DNA of 64,000 nucleotides. It comes from Pseudomonadota bacterium. Lineage in GTDB: Bacteria > Pseudomonadota > Gammaproteobacteria > Burkholderiales > Burkholderiaceae_C. Positions 42,041 through 51,212 of the stretch are shown piece by piece; within the stretch, counting starts at the first letter, position 1, and each line of letters opens with the position of its first letter. Below the pieces are notes generated by a model. That model saw nothing but the letters and a program-made list of their open reading frames with translations. It did not search any database and was not told the origin of the DNA. Location: contig JAEZWW010000040.1 in the NCBI GenBank assembly GCA_023442945.1, positions 59,470 through 123,469 on the forward strand, given 5' to 3'. A program made the position numbers and the translations under genes.

Positions 42041-43598
42041 ATGTCCATCCGCCAGCGCAAGCCCTTGCCACACGCAGCCCTTTCGCTCCTGGAGCGGCCT
42101 GCGCGGGCAAGTTCTCTTCCCCCCCCCCCGTAAAACGCTGCTGCGCGCCAGCGTAACCACGGCTTTGCTAGCAGGCAGTGGGCTGGCTGCTGCGCAAAGC
42201 GCACTGGTGGTGCCCGCTGGCACAACAATGTCCAATGACCCGTCGGTCCCTTACTACACGACTGGCAACATCTCGGGCACCTTGAATTTAGACCAGGGCG
42301 CCTACGCTATGTTTTATGACAGCCTCACCGTCAATACCGGTGGTGCAGTGAATGTCAACGCGGGGCGAGAGTTACTTGAACAAGCCACCACCCAGAACCA
42401 AGGCACGGTCACCAATGCGGGCACTGCGACATTTCTGGACCAGACCTTTTCCCCAACCACGACCACCGTGCTCAACAACACGGGCACATTTGTCAACGGG
42501 GCCGGAGCCAGAGCCTCGGCATCGGTGGACTCTTCTAAGACAACCCAAATCCTGAATAGCGGCACGTTCGACAATGCGGGTCAGTTCCGTAACTGGGATG
42601 TGCTCTACAACCTCAAGCCCTCACCGCTCTACAACATCGGCACGTTTTACATGCGGCCTGCTCCAGCTGCGCTGACGGATGTCCTCGCCAATAGCGGCAA
42701 TGCAGTCACGCAGTCCACGGGCTATTTCACCAACAGCGGGCCCACGGGTAGCCCAGCAGGCACCCTGGTGGTGCAAATCACCGATGACCAGGGCCAGATG
42801 CGTGGCCGGTTTGAGAACCCGCCGGGCGGCTTGGTACAGCTAGACCCAGCAACCGGTACCACGCAAACCTTTGCCATCGCTGGCACCACCGGCGTGGCAC
42901 CCACCGGTGCCATTACGGGAGCAGGCGAAGTGCGCAAAACATCGCCCGGCACCACGGTCTACGCCATGCCCATGGTGTACACCGGCCACACCAACATCAA
43001 CGCCGGTAGCCTGCTGGTCAATAACGCGGGCGATCTATCCCCATCCACCAGCACCGTCGCCAGCGGCGCCCTGCTGGGCGGCAATGGCACGGCGGGCCCC
43101 AGCACGGTGCAAAGCGGCGGCCTGCTGTCGCCCGGCCAGGCGCCCGTGGGCACAACCGGCAGCGTGGGCACCTTAAAGATTGCGGGCAAGGCCGATTTGC
43201 AGGCCGGCTCCATCACCCAGTTTGAGCTGGGCGCCCCCACCGCCGCCGCCCCCGCTGCGGGCGTGGCCGACCCGGCGGGCGATTTGGTGAAGGCGACGGG
43301 CGACCTGGCGATGAACGGCGTGCTGCAACTGCAGCCGGGCACCAGCTTGACCGCAGGCGCCTACAAGGTGTTTACCTATACCGGCGCATTGACCAACGGC
43401 GCCAGTCTGGACACCCGCCTGGCCCAAACCAATGGGCTGACTTTGTCCATCGACACCTCGGTACCCGGCGAGGTGTGGCTGGTGGCCAAGGCCGGCGGCA
43501 CGACGCCCACCCCCGTGCCCACGCTGGGCCACGCGGCGCTGGTGCTGCTGGGCCTGCTGATGGCGGCCCTGGGCCTGCGCGGCCGCCGCCAGGCCTGA
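42041..43598 (+). CDS. IPTL-CTERM-type surface protein, 5' end out of frame at a poly-C tract
   Basis: The long frame encodes a signal peptide (TLLRASVTTALLAGSGLAAA, then QS), about 430 residues rich in Thr, Gly, Ala and Asn with beta-solenoid-like repeats (GTVTNAGTATFLDQT, GTFVNGAGARAS, GTFDNAGQF), and a sorting tail PTPVPTLGHAALVLLGLLMA followed by LGLRGRRQA. The only well-placed start, ATG 42041 with GGAAAG six bases upstream, reads MSIRQRKPLPHAALS and meets TAA at 42131 because the C11 tract (42119-42129) is one base too long. With C10 the frames join. The in-frame alternative is TTG at 41988, which lacks a ribosome-binding site. Function unknown; surface attachment is inferred. Confidence 0.68.
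42119..42129 (+). repeat. C11 homopolymer tract, candidate phase-variation switch
   Basis: Eleven consecutive C residues lie between the ribosome-binding-site-supported ATG and the signal peptide. The frame is correct with 10 or 13 C residues and wrong with 11. An assembly error is the competing explanation. Confidence 0.6.
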
Positions 43599-43646
43599 GC
43601 GCTCTCCCGCACGCGCCATCTGCGTGTGCGTGCGGGCCCGGAGCGC
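43599..43646 (+). terminator. Long hairpin after IPTL-CTERM gene
   Basis: GCGCTC (43599-43604) pairs with GAGCGC (43641-43646), and CCCGCACGC (43606-43614) pairs with GCGTGCGGG (43628-43636). There is no T run, so it may stabilise the 3' end rather than terminate alone. Confidence 0.5.
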
Positions 43647-43663
43647 AGCCCGGTGTTTCTGAT

Positions 43664-43719
43664 GAAAACAAGGCGCTGGCCCTACAGCCACTTGCGCGGC
43701 AAGCTATTTTTTGGATAGC
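43664..43719 (-). repeat. Dispersed repeat copy, IPTL gene/arsC gap
   Basis: Minus-strand GCTATCCAAAAAATAGC arm, TTGCCGCGCAAGTGGC and TGTAGGGCCAG. Confidence 0.86.
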
Positions 43720-43829
43720 GATCGCGGCACAGGATCGCCTGCCGCACCGGCCGCTGGCGCGCCGGGCGCGCTGCGCTGATCGGCTCACGCCAGCGCTTGC
43801 CGGCCAGGCGCCGCCCACCCCGCCGACCG

Positions 43830-44234
43830 CTACGGGGCTGAGACCGGCTCCCCGTCTTCCTTGTGAAAACCGCCCGGGAAGGGCTTTGGCAGCACGTCCA
43901 ACGCCACTTCGGACTGCCGGCACAGCCGCGTGCCCAGCGGTGTGACGACAAAGGGACGATTGATCAGGATCGGTTGCGCGAGCATGGCGTCCAGCAGATC
44001 TTCGTCGGTCAGTTCGGGCCGGTCCAACCCTAGCGCGAAGTACGGCGTGTCCTTGATGCGCAGGGCCTCCCTCACGGTCAGGCCTGCGTCGGCGACCAGG
44101 CGCCGGAGCGTGGGCCGGTCCGGCGGCGTCTCCAGGTAGAGGATGACCGCGGGTTCGACACCCGCGTGTCGCAGCATGGCCAGCGTGTTGCGCGAGGTGC
44201 CGCAGGCGGGGTTGTGGTAGATCGTGGCGTCCAT
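43830..44234 (-). CDS. arsC: Arsenate reductase (glutaredoxin-type ArsC)
   Basis: A 134-residue cytoplasmic enzyme that reduces arsenate to arsenite with glutathione and glutaredoxin. The N-terminal TIYHNPACGTSRNTLAML carries the catalytic cysteine (residue 11), and LDRPELTDEDLLDAMLAQP and ILINRPFVVTPLGTRLCRQ hold the three conserved arginines. It is the last gene of arsR-arsI-arsB-arsC, 19 bp after arsB, so the arsenite formed is exported by its operon partner. Confidence 0.95.
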   Translation of the reverse strand: MDATIYHNPACGTSRNTLAMLRHAGVEPAVILYLETPPDRPTLRRLVADAGLTVREALRIKDTPYFALGLDRPELTDEDLLDAMLAQPILINRPFVVTPLGTRLCRQSEVALDVLPKPFPGGFHKEDGEPVSAP

Positions 44235-44253
44235 GGGGGCTCTCCAGACAGGT

Positions 44254-45534
44254 TCAGCTCAGGCGCCAGGCCAGCGCCAGCAGGGTGACGGTGAGGACAG
44301 GTAAGGTCAGCACCAGGCCGACGCGCATGTAGTGGCCCCAGGTGATCACCGTGCCCTTGCGCGCCAGCACGTGGAGCCACAGCAAGGTCGCCAGGCTGCC
44401 GATGGGGGTGAACTTGGGACCCAGGTCGCTGCCGATGACGTTGGCGTAGACCATGGCCTCGCGCAGGGTACCGCTGACCTGGCTTTGCTCGATCGACAAG
44501 GCCGTCACCAGCACGGTGGGCATGTTGTTCATCACCGACGACAAGGCGGCGCTCAAAAAACCCGTGCCCAGGGTGGCGGCCCACAGACCGTGTTGGCTCA
44601 GCGCCTGCAGCCCACTGGCCAGAAAGGCCGTCAGGCCCGCGTTGCGCAGGCCGTACACCACCAGGTACATGCCCAGGGAAAACAGCACGATCTGCCAGGG
44701 CGCGCCGCGCAGCACCTGGCGGGTGGGGATGACGCCCGCGCTGCCGGCAACCCCCAGCAAGGCGATGGCGGCCACCGCAGCCACGGCGCTGACCGGCACG
44801 CCCATCGGCTCCAGCACGAAGAACCCCACCAGCAGCAGCGGCAGCACCACCCAGCCAGCGCGGAAGGTGCGCAGGTCCCGGATGGCCGCGGCCGGCGCTT
44901 TCAGCTGCGCCAGCGCGTAGTGGGTGGGCAGATCGCGCCGGTAGAACAGGTAGAGCACCGCCAGACTGGCCGCCACGGCCACCAGGTTGACGGGCGCCAT
45001 CACGCTGGCGTACTCGCCAAAGCCGATGCCGAAGAAATCGGCCGAGACGATGTTGACCAGGTTGGACACCACCAGCGGCAGGCTCGCCGTGTCGGCAATG
45101 AAGCCCGCCGCCATGACGAAAGCCAGCGTGGTCGCGGCCGAAAAGCCCAGCGCCAGCAGCATGGCCATGACGATTGGCGTCAGGATGAGCGCGGCGCCAT
45201 CGTTGGCGAACACGCTGGCCACCGCCGCGCCCAGCAGGACGATCAGCACGAACAGCGCGTGCCCGTTGCCGCGGCCCCAGCGCGCCACGTGCAGCGCCGC
45301 CCATTCAAAGAAGCCGGCCTCGTCCAGCAGCAGGCTGATGACGATGATGGCGATGAAGCTGGCGGTGGCGTTCCAGACGATGCCCCAGACCACCGCCACG
45401 TCGGCCAGCTGCACCACGCCCAGGACCAGCGCCAGCGCCGCGCCCAGCAGCGCGCCCCAACCGATGCCCAGGCCTCGGGGCTGCCAGATGACCAGCCCCA
45501 GCGTCAGCGCGAAAACCAGCGCCGCGATCGCCAT
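44254..45534 (-). CDS. arsB: Arsenite efflux permease ArsB
   Basis: A 426-residue inner-membrane protein with about 12 helices that expels arsenite or antimonite. Family marks are the N-terminal LVIWQPRGLGIGWGALLGAA, DEAGFFEWAALHVARWGRGN, the VFANDGAALILTPIVMAML loop and the C-terminal GSDLGPKFTPIGSLATLLWL. Length matches ArsB rather than the unrelated Acr3 family. It starts three bases after the arsI stop and is followed by arsC. No arsA is present, so it probably works as a stand-alone antiporter. Confidence 0.95.
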   Translation of the reverse strand: MAIAALVFALTLGLVIWQPRGLGIGWGALLGAALALVLGVVQLADVAVVWGIVWNATASFIAIIVISLLLDEAGFFEWAALHVARWGRGNGHALFVLIVLLGAAVASVFANDGAALILTPIVMAMLLALGFSAATTLAFVMAAGFIADTASLPLVVSNLVNIVSADFFGIGFGEYASVMAPVNLVAVAASLAVLYLFYRRDLPTHYALAQLKAPAAAIRDLRTFRAGWVVLPLLLVGFFVLEPMGVPVSAVAAVAAIALLGVAGSAGVIPTRQVLRGAPWQIVLFSLGMYLVVYGLRNAGLTAFLASGLQALSQHGLWAATLGTGFLSAALSSVMNNMPTVLVTALSIEQSQVSGTLREAMVYANVIGSDLGPKFTPIGSLATLLWLHVLARKGTVITWGHYMRVGLVLTLPVLTVTLLALAWRLS

Positions 45535-45537
45535 GGT

Positions 45538-46059
45538 TCAGCAGCAGGCCCGGGTGCTGTCCTGCCCCGCGCGCTGGCCACCGACGCAGCACGCGCCCGC
45601 AGGCCGGCCGCCTTCGGCCGGAGCGGCGCCAGCGCCCTGCCCGCCCTGGCCATCCGCTTGGGCCACGGCGTCAGCCGCGGGCGGCGCGCCATACATCGGC
45701 ACATCGCCCAGCGTGCGAAAGCCTTCCCACGCCAGGCCCTGCGGGTCCTGCAGCCAGTACTTGTCGCTGCGGGCGTAGCAGCAGTTCGTCTCGCCCTCGT
45801 CCAGCAGGGCCATGCCGGCGGCGACGGCGCGGGCACGCAACTCGCTCAGCTCTTCTTCGGTTTCGGTCTGGATGCCCAGGTGGTCCACGCCGACCTGGCT
45901 GCCGCGCGTGGAGATGGCAAAGTTCACGCGCGGGTCGTCCAGCATCCACTTGGCGTAGTCCGCTTCGACACGCGTGGGTTCGGCGGCGAACAGCTGGGAA
46001 TAAAAGGCGATGCTCTTGGGCAGGTCGGCCACGGTGGTGTGGATGTGAAAGCGCTTCAT
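45538..46059 (-). CDS. arsI: ArsI/CadI-family metalloenzyme (glyoxalase fold) with Cys-rich tail
   Basis: A 173-residue vicinal-oxygen-chelate protein. RFHIHTTVADLPKSIAFYSQ, HLGIQTETEEELSELRARA and GETNCCYARSDKYWLQDPQ match ArsI/CadI; the adjacent cysteines in NCCYA are the arsenical-binding pair of C-As lyases that break methylarsenite. The last 50 residues are an Ala/Gly/Gln-rich tail ending in two CC pairs (GACCVGGQ and TRACC), which could bind metal. A start at 46074 is possible; 46059 (MKRFHIH) matches the family. It lies between arsR and arsB. Confidence 0.87.
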   Translation of the reverse strand: MKRFHIHTTVADLPKSIAFYSQLFAAEPTRVEADYAKWMLDDPRVNFAISTRGSQVGVDHLGIQTETEEELSELRARAVAAGMALLDEGETNCCYARSDKYWLQDPQGLAWEGFRTLGDVPMYGAPPAADAVAQADGQGGQGAGAAPAEGGRPAGACCVGGQRAGQDSTRACC

Positions 46060-46086
46060 GGTGATGATCTCCAAACGGCTGGCAAA

Positions 46087-46410
46087 TCAGCAATCGCACG
46101 CCGGGGGCGGCATGCAGGCGGCCCCGGAGCCCTGACAGCAGTTCTCGGTCAGGAAAGCAATCAACGCCGCCGCCGCCGCGTAGTCGGCCTGGTAGATGAC
46201 GAAACGCCCGTCCGGGCGCGATGTCACCAGCCCCGCGTGCGCCAGCTCCTTCAGGTGAAAGGACAGCGACGACGGCGGAATGCCCAGCGCTTCGCTGACC
46301 TTGCCGGCCGGCATGCCGTCGGGGCCGGCCTGCACCAGCAGGCGGAAGACGGCCAGGCGGGATTCCTGGGCCAGGGCGGCCAAAGCGGCAACGGCGTTCT
46401 TGGTTTCCAT
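46087..46410 (-). CDS. arsR: ArsR family arsenic-responsive repressor
   Basis: A 107-residue winged-helix repressor. LAALAQESRLAVFRLLVQAG and the recognition region ALGIPPSSLSFHLKELAHAG are ArsR family hallmarks. It lacks the ELCVCDL metal site of E. coli ArsR; instead, cysteines cluster at the C-terminus (ENCCQGSGAACMPPPACDC), a layout of the AfArsR/CgArsR-like group in which As(III) binds distal cysteines. It heads the arsRIBC operon. A 12-bp perfect inverted repeat covers its start codon and presumably is the operator. Confidence 0.94.
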   Translation of the reverse strand: METKNAVAALAALAQESRLAVFRLLVQAGPDGMPAGKVSEALGIPPSSLSFHLKELAHAGLVTSRPDGRFVIYQADYAAAAALIAFLTENCCQGSGAACMPPPACDC

Positions 46411-46437
46411 ATTTCTATATTAGTCGAAATATGGAAA
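46404..46437 (-). promoter_or_regulatory. ArsR operator: 12-bp perfect inverted repeat
   Basis: TTTCCATATTTC (46404-46415) and GAAATATGGAAA (46426-46437) are perfect inverted copies separated by 10 bp. The element overlaps the arsR start codon, so bound ArsR could block both transcription and initiation. Confidence 0.75.
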
Positions 46438-46797
46438 TTGAATCAAGCCCTGTTTCAGAAATCCGCAGGCCTGTGCGGCGCGCGGCTGAAATGACCGCGC
46501 CCGATGGCAGACGCGCGCGGGACAGACGCACATAGAGCAGGCGTCGCCGTCCCTGCACGCAACGCACCGCGCACCGGCCGCACGAGGCGCGGCCAGAGGA
46601 TTTTCAAGAACAAATGTTCTCCAGCCCTACAACCACCTGCGCGAACAGCTACGCTATTGCTAGCGTATTTTCGGTTCACGCGGCTTCACCACGTTGCCAA
46701 ACTGGCGCCATCCGGTCGCCTATGACGACCGGCAGACGCGCAAGGCGACCTGGCTTCGCCCGCCCAGCGGATCGTCCCCGCCCCAGTCGCCCTGCCC
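46438..46797. other. Gap upstream of arsR with one repeat copy
   Basis: It contains a dispersed-repeat copy (46610-46665) and no convincing gene. Short frames around 46694-46800 may be remnants but match nothing I recognise. Confidence 0.45.
46610..46665 (-). repeat. Dispersed repeat copy upstream of arsR
   Basis: Minus-strand GCTAGCAATAGCGTAGC arm, TGTTCGCGCAGGTGG and TTGTAGGGCTGGAG. Confidence 0.85.
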
Positions 46798-46976
46798 TCA
46801 GCGCTTGCCCACCAAAAAATCCATCAGCGCGCCCAGCTTGCGCGGCATCTGCTGGCGGGTGGGGATGTACAGGTAGAAGCCCGGCATCGGCGGACACCAT
46901 TTGTCCAGCACGCGCATCAGGCTGCTATCGACAAGCTGGCCTTGCACCGCCAGATCCTGGTGTTGCACCAGCCCGG
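46798..46976 (-). pseudogene. LysR-type regulator remnant (C-terminal about 60 residues)
   Basis: The frame reads GLVQHQDLAVQGQLVDSSLM, RVLDKWCPPMPGFYLYIPTR, QQMPRKLGALMDFLVGKR and then a stop. This is the characteristic end of LysR-family effector domains (LVRVLEDWCPPFPGF.LYYPSRRQMP..L.A..D). All upstream parts, including the HTH, are missing: within 15 bp the sequence changes into another gene fragment on the opposite strand. It is therefore a dead remnant. Confidence 0.72.
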
Positions 46977-46986
46977 GCGGCGGTAG

Positions 46987-47262
46987 GGCGGCAGCTACCT
47001 GCCGCCGGCTCGCCGTTCGGCCGATTTGATCGAGGCGTCTGACGCCGACTACACCATCCTGCGCGCGGCCTGGCTGCAGAACGAAGACGAGGTGAGCTAC
47101 GAAACCACCGGCCGGCACGAGCCGTTCAAGGGCACCGAAGTCTCGCGCAAGAGCGTAGCAGCCCTGGCGGTGGACACGATCCTGCACCCCAACCAGCGGG
47201 TGCGCGCCAACGTGGGCGTGAACAAGCCGGGCACCGACAGCGACAAACCGGCCTTCGCCTGA
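46987..47262 (+). pseudogene. NAD(P)-binding SDR/NmrA-type oxidoreductase remnant (C-terminal about 91 residues)
   Basis: The frame reads GSYLPPARRSADLIEASDAD, YTILRAAWLQNEDEVSYETT and HEPFKGTEVSRKSVAALAVD to a stop. This matches the C-terminal part of NAD(P)H-binding atypical SDR proteins, which normally have about 210 residues and a GxxGxxG Rossmann start. The N-terminal half is absent and an in-frame TAG precedes the fragment. It faces the LysR remnant, as intact pairs of these genes often do. Confidence 0.7.
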
Positions 47263-47290
47263 CGCAGCCAGCCCCGCCCACGCGGCCGGG

Positions 47291-47698
47291 TCAGCTGCGC
47301 CCTTCAGCGCCCAGGCGCATGACCCCGGCCGCGCTCGGGCGAAAGCCGCAGCCGGCGTAAAAGGCGCGCAGCTGCGGCTCAAAGTCGACGTGCAGCCACG
47401 CGGGGCCGCGCGCTTGGGCCACCGCGGCCGCTTGCCGCACCAACTGGGTGGCGATGCCGCGCCGCCGGCAGCGCGGGTGAACGCAGGTGTCCAGGATGAA
47501 GGCGTGCAGCCCGCCATCCCAAGCCACGTTGACGAAGCCGACCAGCTGCTCGCCGTCGTAGGCGCTCAGGTGGGCCAGGCTGCGGGCCAGGACGAGGCCG
47601 AAGTCTCGGGTCTCTGCGCTGTGCCAGGCCGCCGCCCACAGCGCGTTCAGGTCGGCGTTGGCGTTGGCGGGAAAAGGGTCGGTGCGGAGGTCAATCAC
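47291..47698 (-). CDS. GNAT family N-acetyltransferase
   Basis: About 135 residues with the GNAT fold: VGFVNVAWDGGLHAFILDTC, VHPRCRRRGIATQLVRQAAA (acetyl-CoA loop R-R-x-G-I-A) and WLHVDFEPQLRAFYAGCGFR followed by P. The protein is cytoplasmic and its substrate is unknown. The start is uncertain: GTG at 47698 (VIDLRTDPFPANA) gives a family-like N-terminus but has no clear ribosome-binding site. The frame stays open far upstream in a GC-rich shadow that is not protein-like. Confidence 0.8.
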   Translation of the reverse strand: MIDLRTDPFPANANADLNALWAAAWHSAETRDFGLVLARSLAHLSAYDGEQLVGFVNVAWDGGLHAFILDTCVHPRCRRRGIATQLVRQAAAVAQARGPAWLHVDFEPQLRAFYAGCGFRPSAAGVMRLGAEGRS

Positions 47699-48013
47699 GA
47701 ATAGGAGGCGCTGGCCGTCGAGGTGGGCGTTAAGAAAAGCGCCGGTATCCAGCGAACGCACGCCAAGCCAGCGCGTACCGACTGTAGCGGCTCGCCCGAC
47801 GCACGCGGCGCCACGCGTCGGCCGATGCCTCGCCTGGGCGCCGTGCCAAGCCCTCGACATCCGCCAGCGCGCCCAATCCCTGTTCGTTTTGTGCAAGATC
47901 AAGCCACGGGACTGAGAACGATTCTCGTTTGCGCTATCATTGTCTTCGTGCCAGCCCTGCGCTGGCGTGACGATTTTTCTCACGCTCAACCACCTCCCTG
48001 GAAGGACAAATTC
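47699..48013. other. Divergent gap between GNAT gene and iron-binding protein
   Basis: It holds the Fur-like box at 47914-47926 and the ribosome-binding site GGAAGGA before the ATG at 48014. I see no other gene. Confidence 0.5.
47914..47926 (+). promoter_or_regulatory. Fur box candidate upstream of iron-binding protein
   Basis: GAGAACGATTCTC is a near-perfect palindrome resembling half of a Fur box, followed by TTTGCGCTATCATTG. It lies 88 bp before the ATG of an Fe(III)-binding protein, consistent with iron repression. Confidence 0.65.
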
Positions 48014-49063
48014 ATGAGCAAGTACGTGGCCCTGGCGGCCTTGGTGGCGGCCACTTTGGCGGGCGGCGCGGTGCACGCGCAGGAACAGGTGCTGAACCTG
48101 TATTCGGCCCGCCACTACAGCACCGATGAAGCGCTGTACAACGACTTCACCAAGGCCACCGGCATCAAGATCAACCGTGTGGACGCGGACGACGCCGGCA
48201 TCATCGCCCGCCTGAAGGCCGAAGGCGCGGCATCGCCCGCCGACGTGATCCTGCTGGTCGACGCGGCCCGCCTGTGGCGCGGTGAGCAGGAAGGCCTGTT
48301 CCTGCCGATCAAGTCCAAAGCGCTGGAAGACGCCATCCCCGCCAGCCTGCGCGCCACGCCGGCGGCCGACGGCGGCATCCCGTGGTTCGGCTTTTCCACC
48401 CGCGCGCGCGTGGTGGTGTACGACAAGATCAAGGTCAAGCGCGAAGACGTCGACACCTACGAAGAGCTGGGCGACCCCAAGAACAAGGGCAAGCTGTGCA
48501 TCCGCAGCGGCTCGCACCCCTACAACCTGAGCCTGTTCGGCGCAGTGACCGTACACCTGGGCCCCGAAAAGGCCGAGCAGTGGATGAAGGGCATGGTCGA
48601 CAACATGGCGCGCGCGCCCAAGGGCGGCGACACCGACCAGATCAAGGCCGTCGCGTCGGGCGAATGCCAGATCGCCGTGACCAACAGCTACTACCTGGCG
48701 CGCATGATGCGTTCGGGCACGCCCGAAGACAAAGCCGTGACCGAGCGCGTGGGCGTGGTCTTCCCCAACCAGGCCAGCTGGGGCACGCACGTCAACATCG
48801 CCGGCGCCGCCGTGGCCAAGCACACCAAGCACCCGGACGTGTCCATCAAGTTCATGGAATACCTGGCCAGCCCGTCGGCCCAGCAGTACTTTGCCAACGG
48901 CAACAACGAATGGCCCGTGGCCAAGGGCGTGACGACGAACAACGCCGCGCTCAAGTCCATGACCGGCGGCGGCACGTTCAAGTACGAAACCATCCCGATC
49001 AGCGCCGTCGGCGGCAACCAGGTCAAGGTGCAGCAGATGCTGGACCGCGTGGGCTTCAAGTAA
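48014..49063 (+). CDS. Fe(III) ABC transporter substrate-binding protein (FbpA/FutA type)
   Basis: A 349-residue periplasmic iron-binding protein. The signal peptide is YVALAALVAATLAGGAVHAQ, followed by VLNLYSARHYSTDEALYNDF. The further segments RVDADDAGIIARLKAEGAAS, PADVILLVDAARLWRGEQEG and the paired tyrosines in VTNSYYLARMM (Fe(III) ligands) are typical of the FbpA/FutA/AfuA group. A good ribosome-binding site (GGAAGGA) precedes the ATG, and a Fur-like box lies upstream. The permease and ATPase genes are not adjacent. It ends near a short hairpin with a T6 run. Confidence 0.93.
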   Translation: MSKYVALAALVAATLAGGAVHAQEQVLNLYSARHYSTDEALYNDFTKATGIKINRVDADDAGIIARLKAEGAASPADVILLVDAARLWRGEQEGLFLPIKSKALEDAIPASLRATPAADGGIPWFGFSTRARVVVYDKIKVKREDVDTYEELGDPKNKGKLCIRSGSHPYNLSLFGAVTVHLGPEKAEQWMKGMVDNMARAPKGGDTDQIKAVASGECQIAVTNSYYLARMMRSGTPEDKAVTERVGVVFPNQASWGTHVNIAGAAVAKHTKHPDVSIKFMEYLASPSAQQYFANGNNEWPVAKGVTTNNAALKSMTGGGTFKYETIPISAVGGNQVKVQQMLDRVGFK

Positions 49064-49099
49064 GCCGAGCTGGGCACCTTGCCCGCACCTGAAAAACCA

Positions 49100-49120
49100 C
49101 CGCACTTGCGGCGCTTTTTT
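49100..49120 (+). terminator. Weak terminator after iron-binding protein gene
   Basis: CCGC (49100-49103), loop ACTT and GCGG (49108-49111) are followed by CGC and six T residues. The stem is short. Confidence 0.5.
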
Positions 49121-49123
49121 ATG

Positions 49124-49176
49124 CCTGATCGGCAGCTGGCCCTACAGCGAATTGCGCGGGCAGCTATCAAAGACGG
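49124..49176 (-). repeat. Dispersed repeat copy, first of three in this gap
   Basis: Minus-strand TAGCTGCCCGCGCAATTCGC, TGTAGGGCCAG and TGCCGATCAGG. Confidence 0.83.
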
Positions 49177-49280
49177 AGCAATCGGGCCGTGGTCAGCGGC
49201 TAGACCGAGGGGTGCAGATGACCCTACACGGCCCCGGCGCGCCCGTCGGCCGGCGCACCGCCCATGGCGGTTGCGCCCAC

Positions 49281-49322
49281 GCATCCGCTGCCGGCCCTAC
49301 GGCCTTGCGCGCAGGCCGCTGT
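49281..49322 (-). repeat. Degenerate dispersed repeat copy
   Basis: Minus-strand TGCGCGCAAGGCCGTAGGGC then CGGCAGCGGAT. The TAGC arm is lost. Confidence 0.4.
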
Positions 49323-49350
49323 GGGGAAAAAGGTCGGGGACGATGCACCA

Positions 49351-49413
49351 CGATGCACGATGCACGATGCACGATGCACAAGGCACGATGCACAAGGCAC
49401 GATGCACAAGGCA
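49351..49413 (+). repeat. Nine-unit 7-bp tandem repeat (CGATGCA / CAAGGCA)
   Basis: Four CGATGCA units are followed by alternating CAAGGCA and CGATGCA, nine units without interruption. An imperfect unit precedes it at 49341-49350. Two dispersed-repeat copies lie upstream and one downstream. Confidence 0.9.
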
Positions 49414-49532
49414 CTGGGCGCACGGCGCTCGGTGCGCTGCTGGCGGTGGCGCCCCGTGCGTGGTGGCCTCGACTGGCCCGATCACACCGGTCGGCCATCG
49501 CTGTGCGCCGGTTCATCGCGTCAAGTTGGGCA

Positions 49533-49588
49533 AACAATCGGCTTCTGGCCCTAGAACCACTTGCGCGAGCAGCTACTTTTTGAATAGC
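49533..49588 (-). repeat. Dispersed repeat copy before Gly-rich gene terminator
   Basis: Minus-strand GCTATTCAAAAAGTAGC arm, TGCTCGCGCAAGTGG, TCTAGGGCCAGAAGC and CGATTGTTT. Confidence 0.86.
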
Positions 49589-49610
49589 AACACCGTTCGC
49601 CAACGGGCGC

Positions 49611-49646
49611 AAAAAAACACCCGCCAGCTGAACAGCGTGGCGGGTG
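49611..49646 (-). terminator. Rho-independent terminator of Gly-rich IPTL-CTERM gene
   Basis: Read on the minus strand, CACCCGCCA (49646-49638) pairs with TGGCGGGTG (49626-49618) and is followed by seven T residues (49617-49611). Confidence 0.88.
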
Positions 49647-49697
49647 CTTTGAGTGGCCAGCCCCTCGGGCGCTGGCCTCAGCTTGTCATGCAGCCGA

Positions 49698-51212
<1,515 letters not shown>

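Larger units (their letters stand above)
49177..49532. other. Gene-free stretch with heptamer array
   Basis: The convergent gap 49064-49697 contains three dispersed-repeat copies (one degenerate), the heptamer tandem array and a terminator. No gene is supported. Confidence 0.6.

Noticed and set aside
42061..42120. Another dispersed-repeat copy upstream of the C11 tract
   Set aside because: GGCCTGCGCGGGCAAGTTCT resembles the core, but the arm and the TGTAGGGC part cannot be aligned well.
46694..46876. Short plus-strand frame (PNWRHPVAYDDRQTRK...)
   Set aside because: No homology is recognised and it overlaps the LysR remnant; it is probably chance.
49341..49414. Possible CRISPR array
   Set aside because: Units are 7 bp with no spacers; it is a tandem minisatellite.
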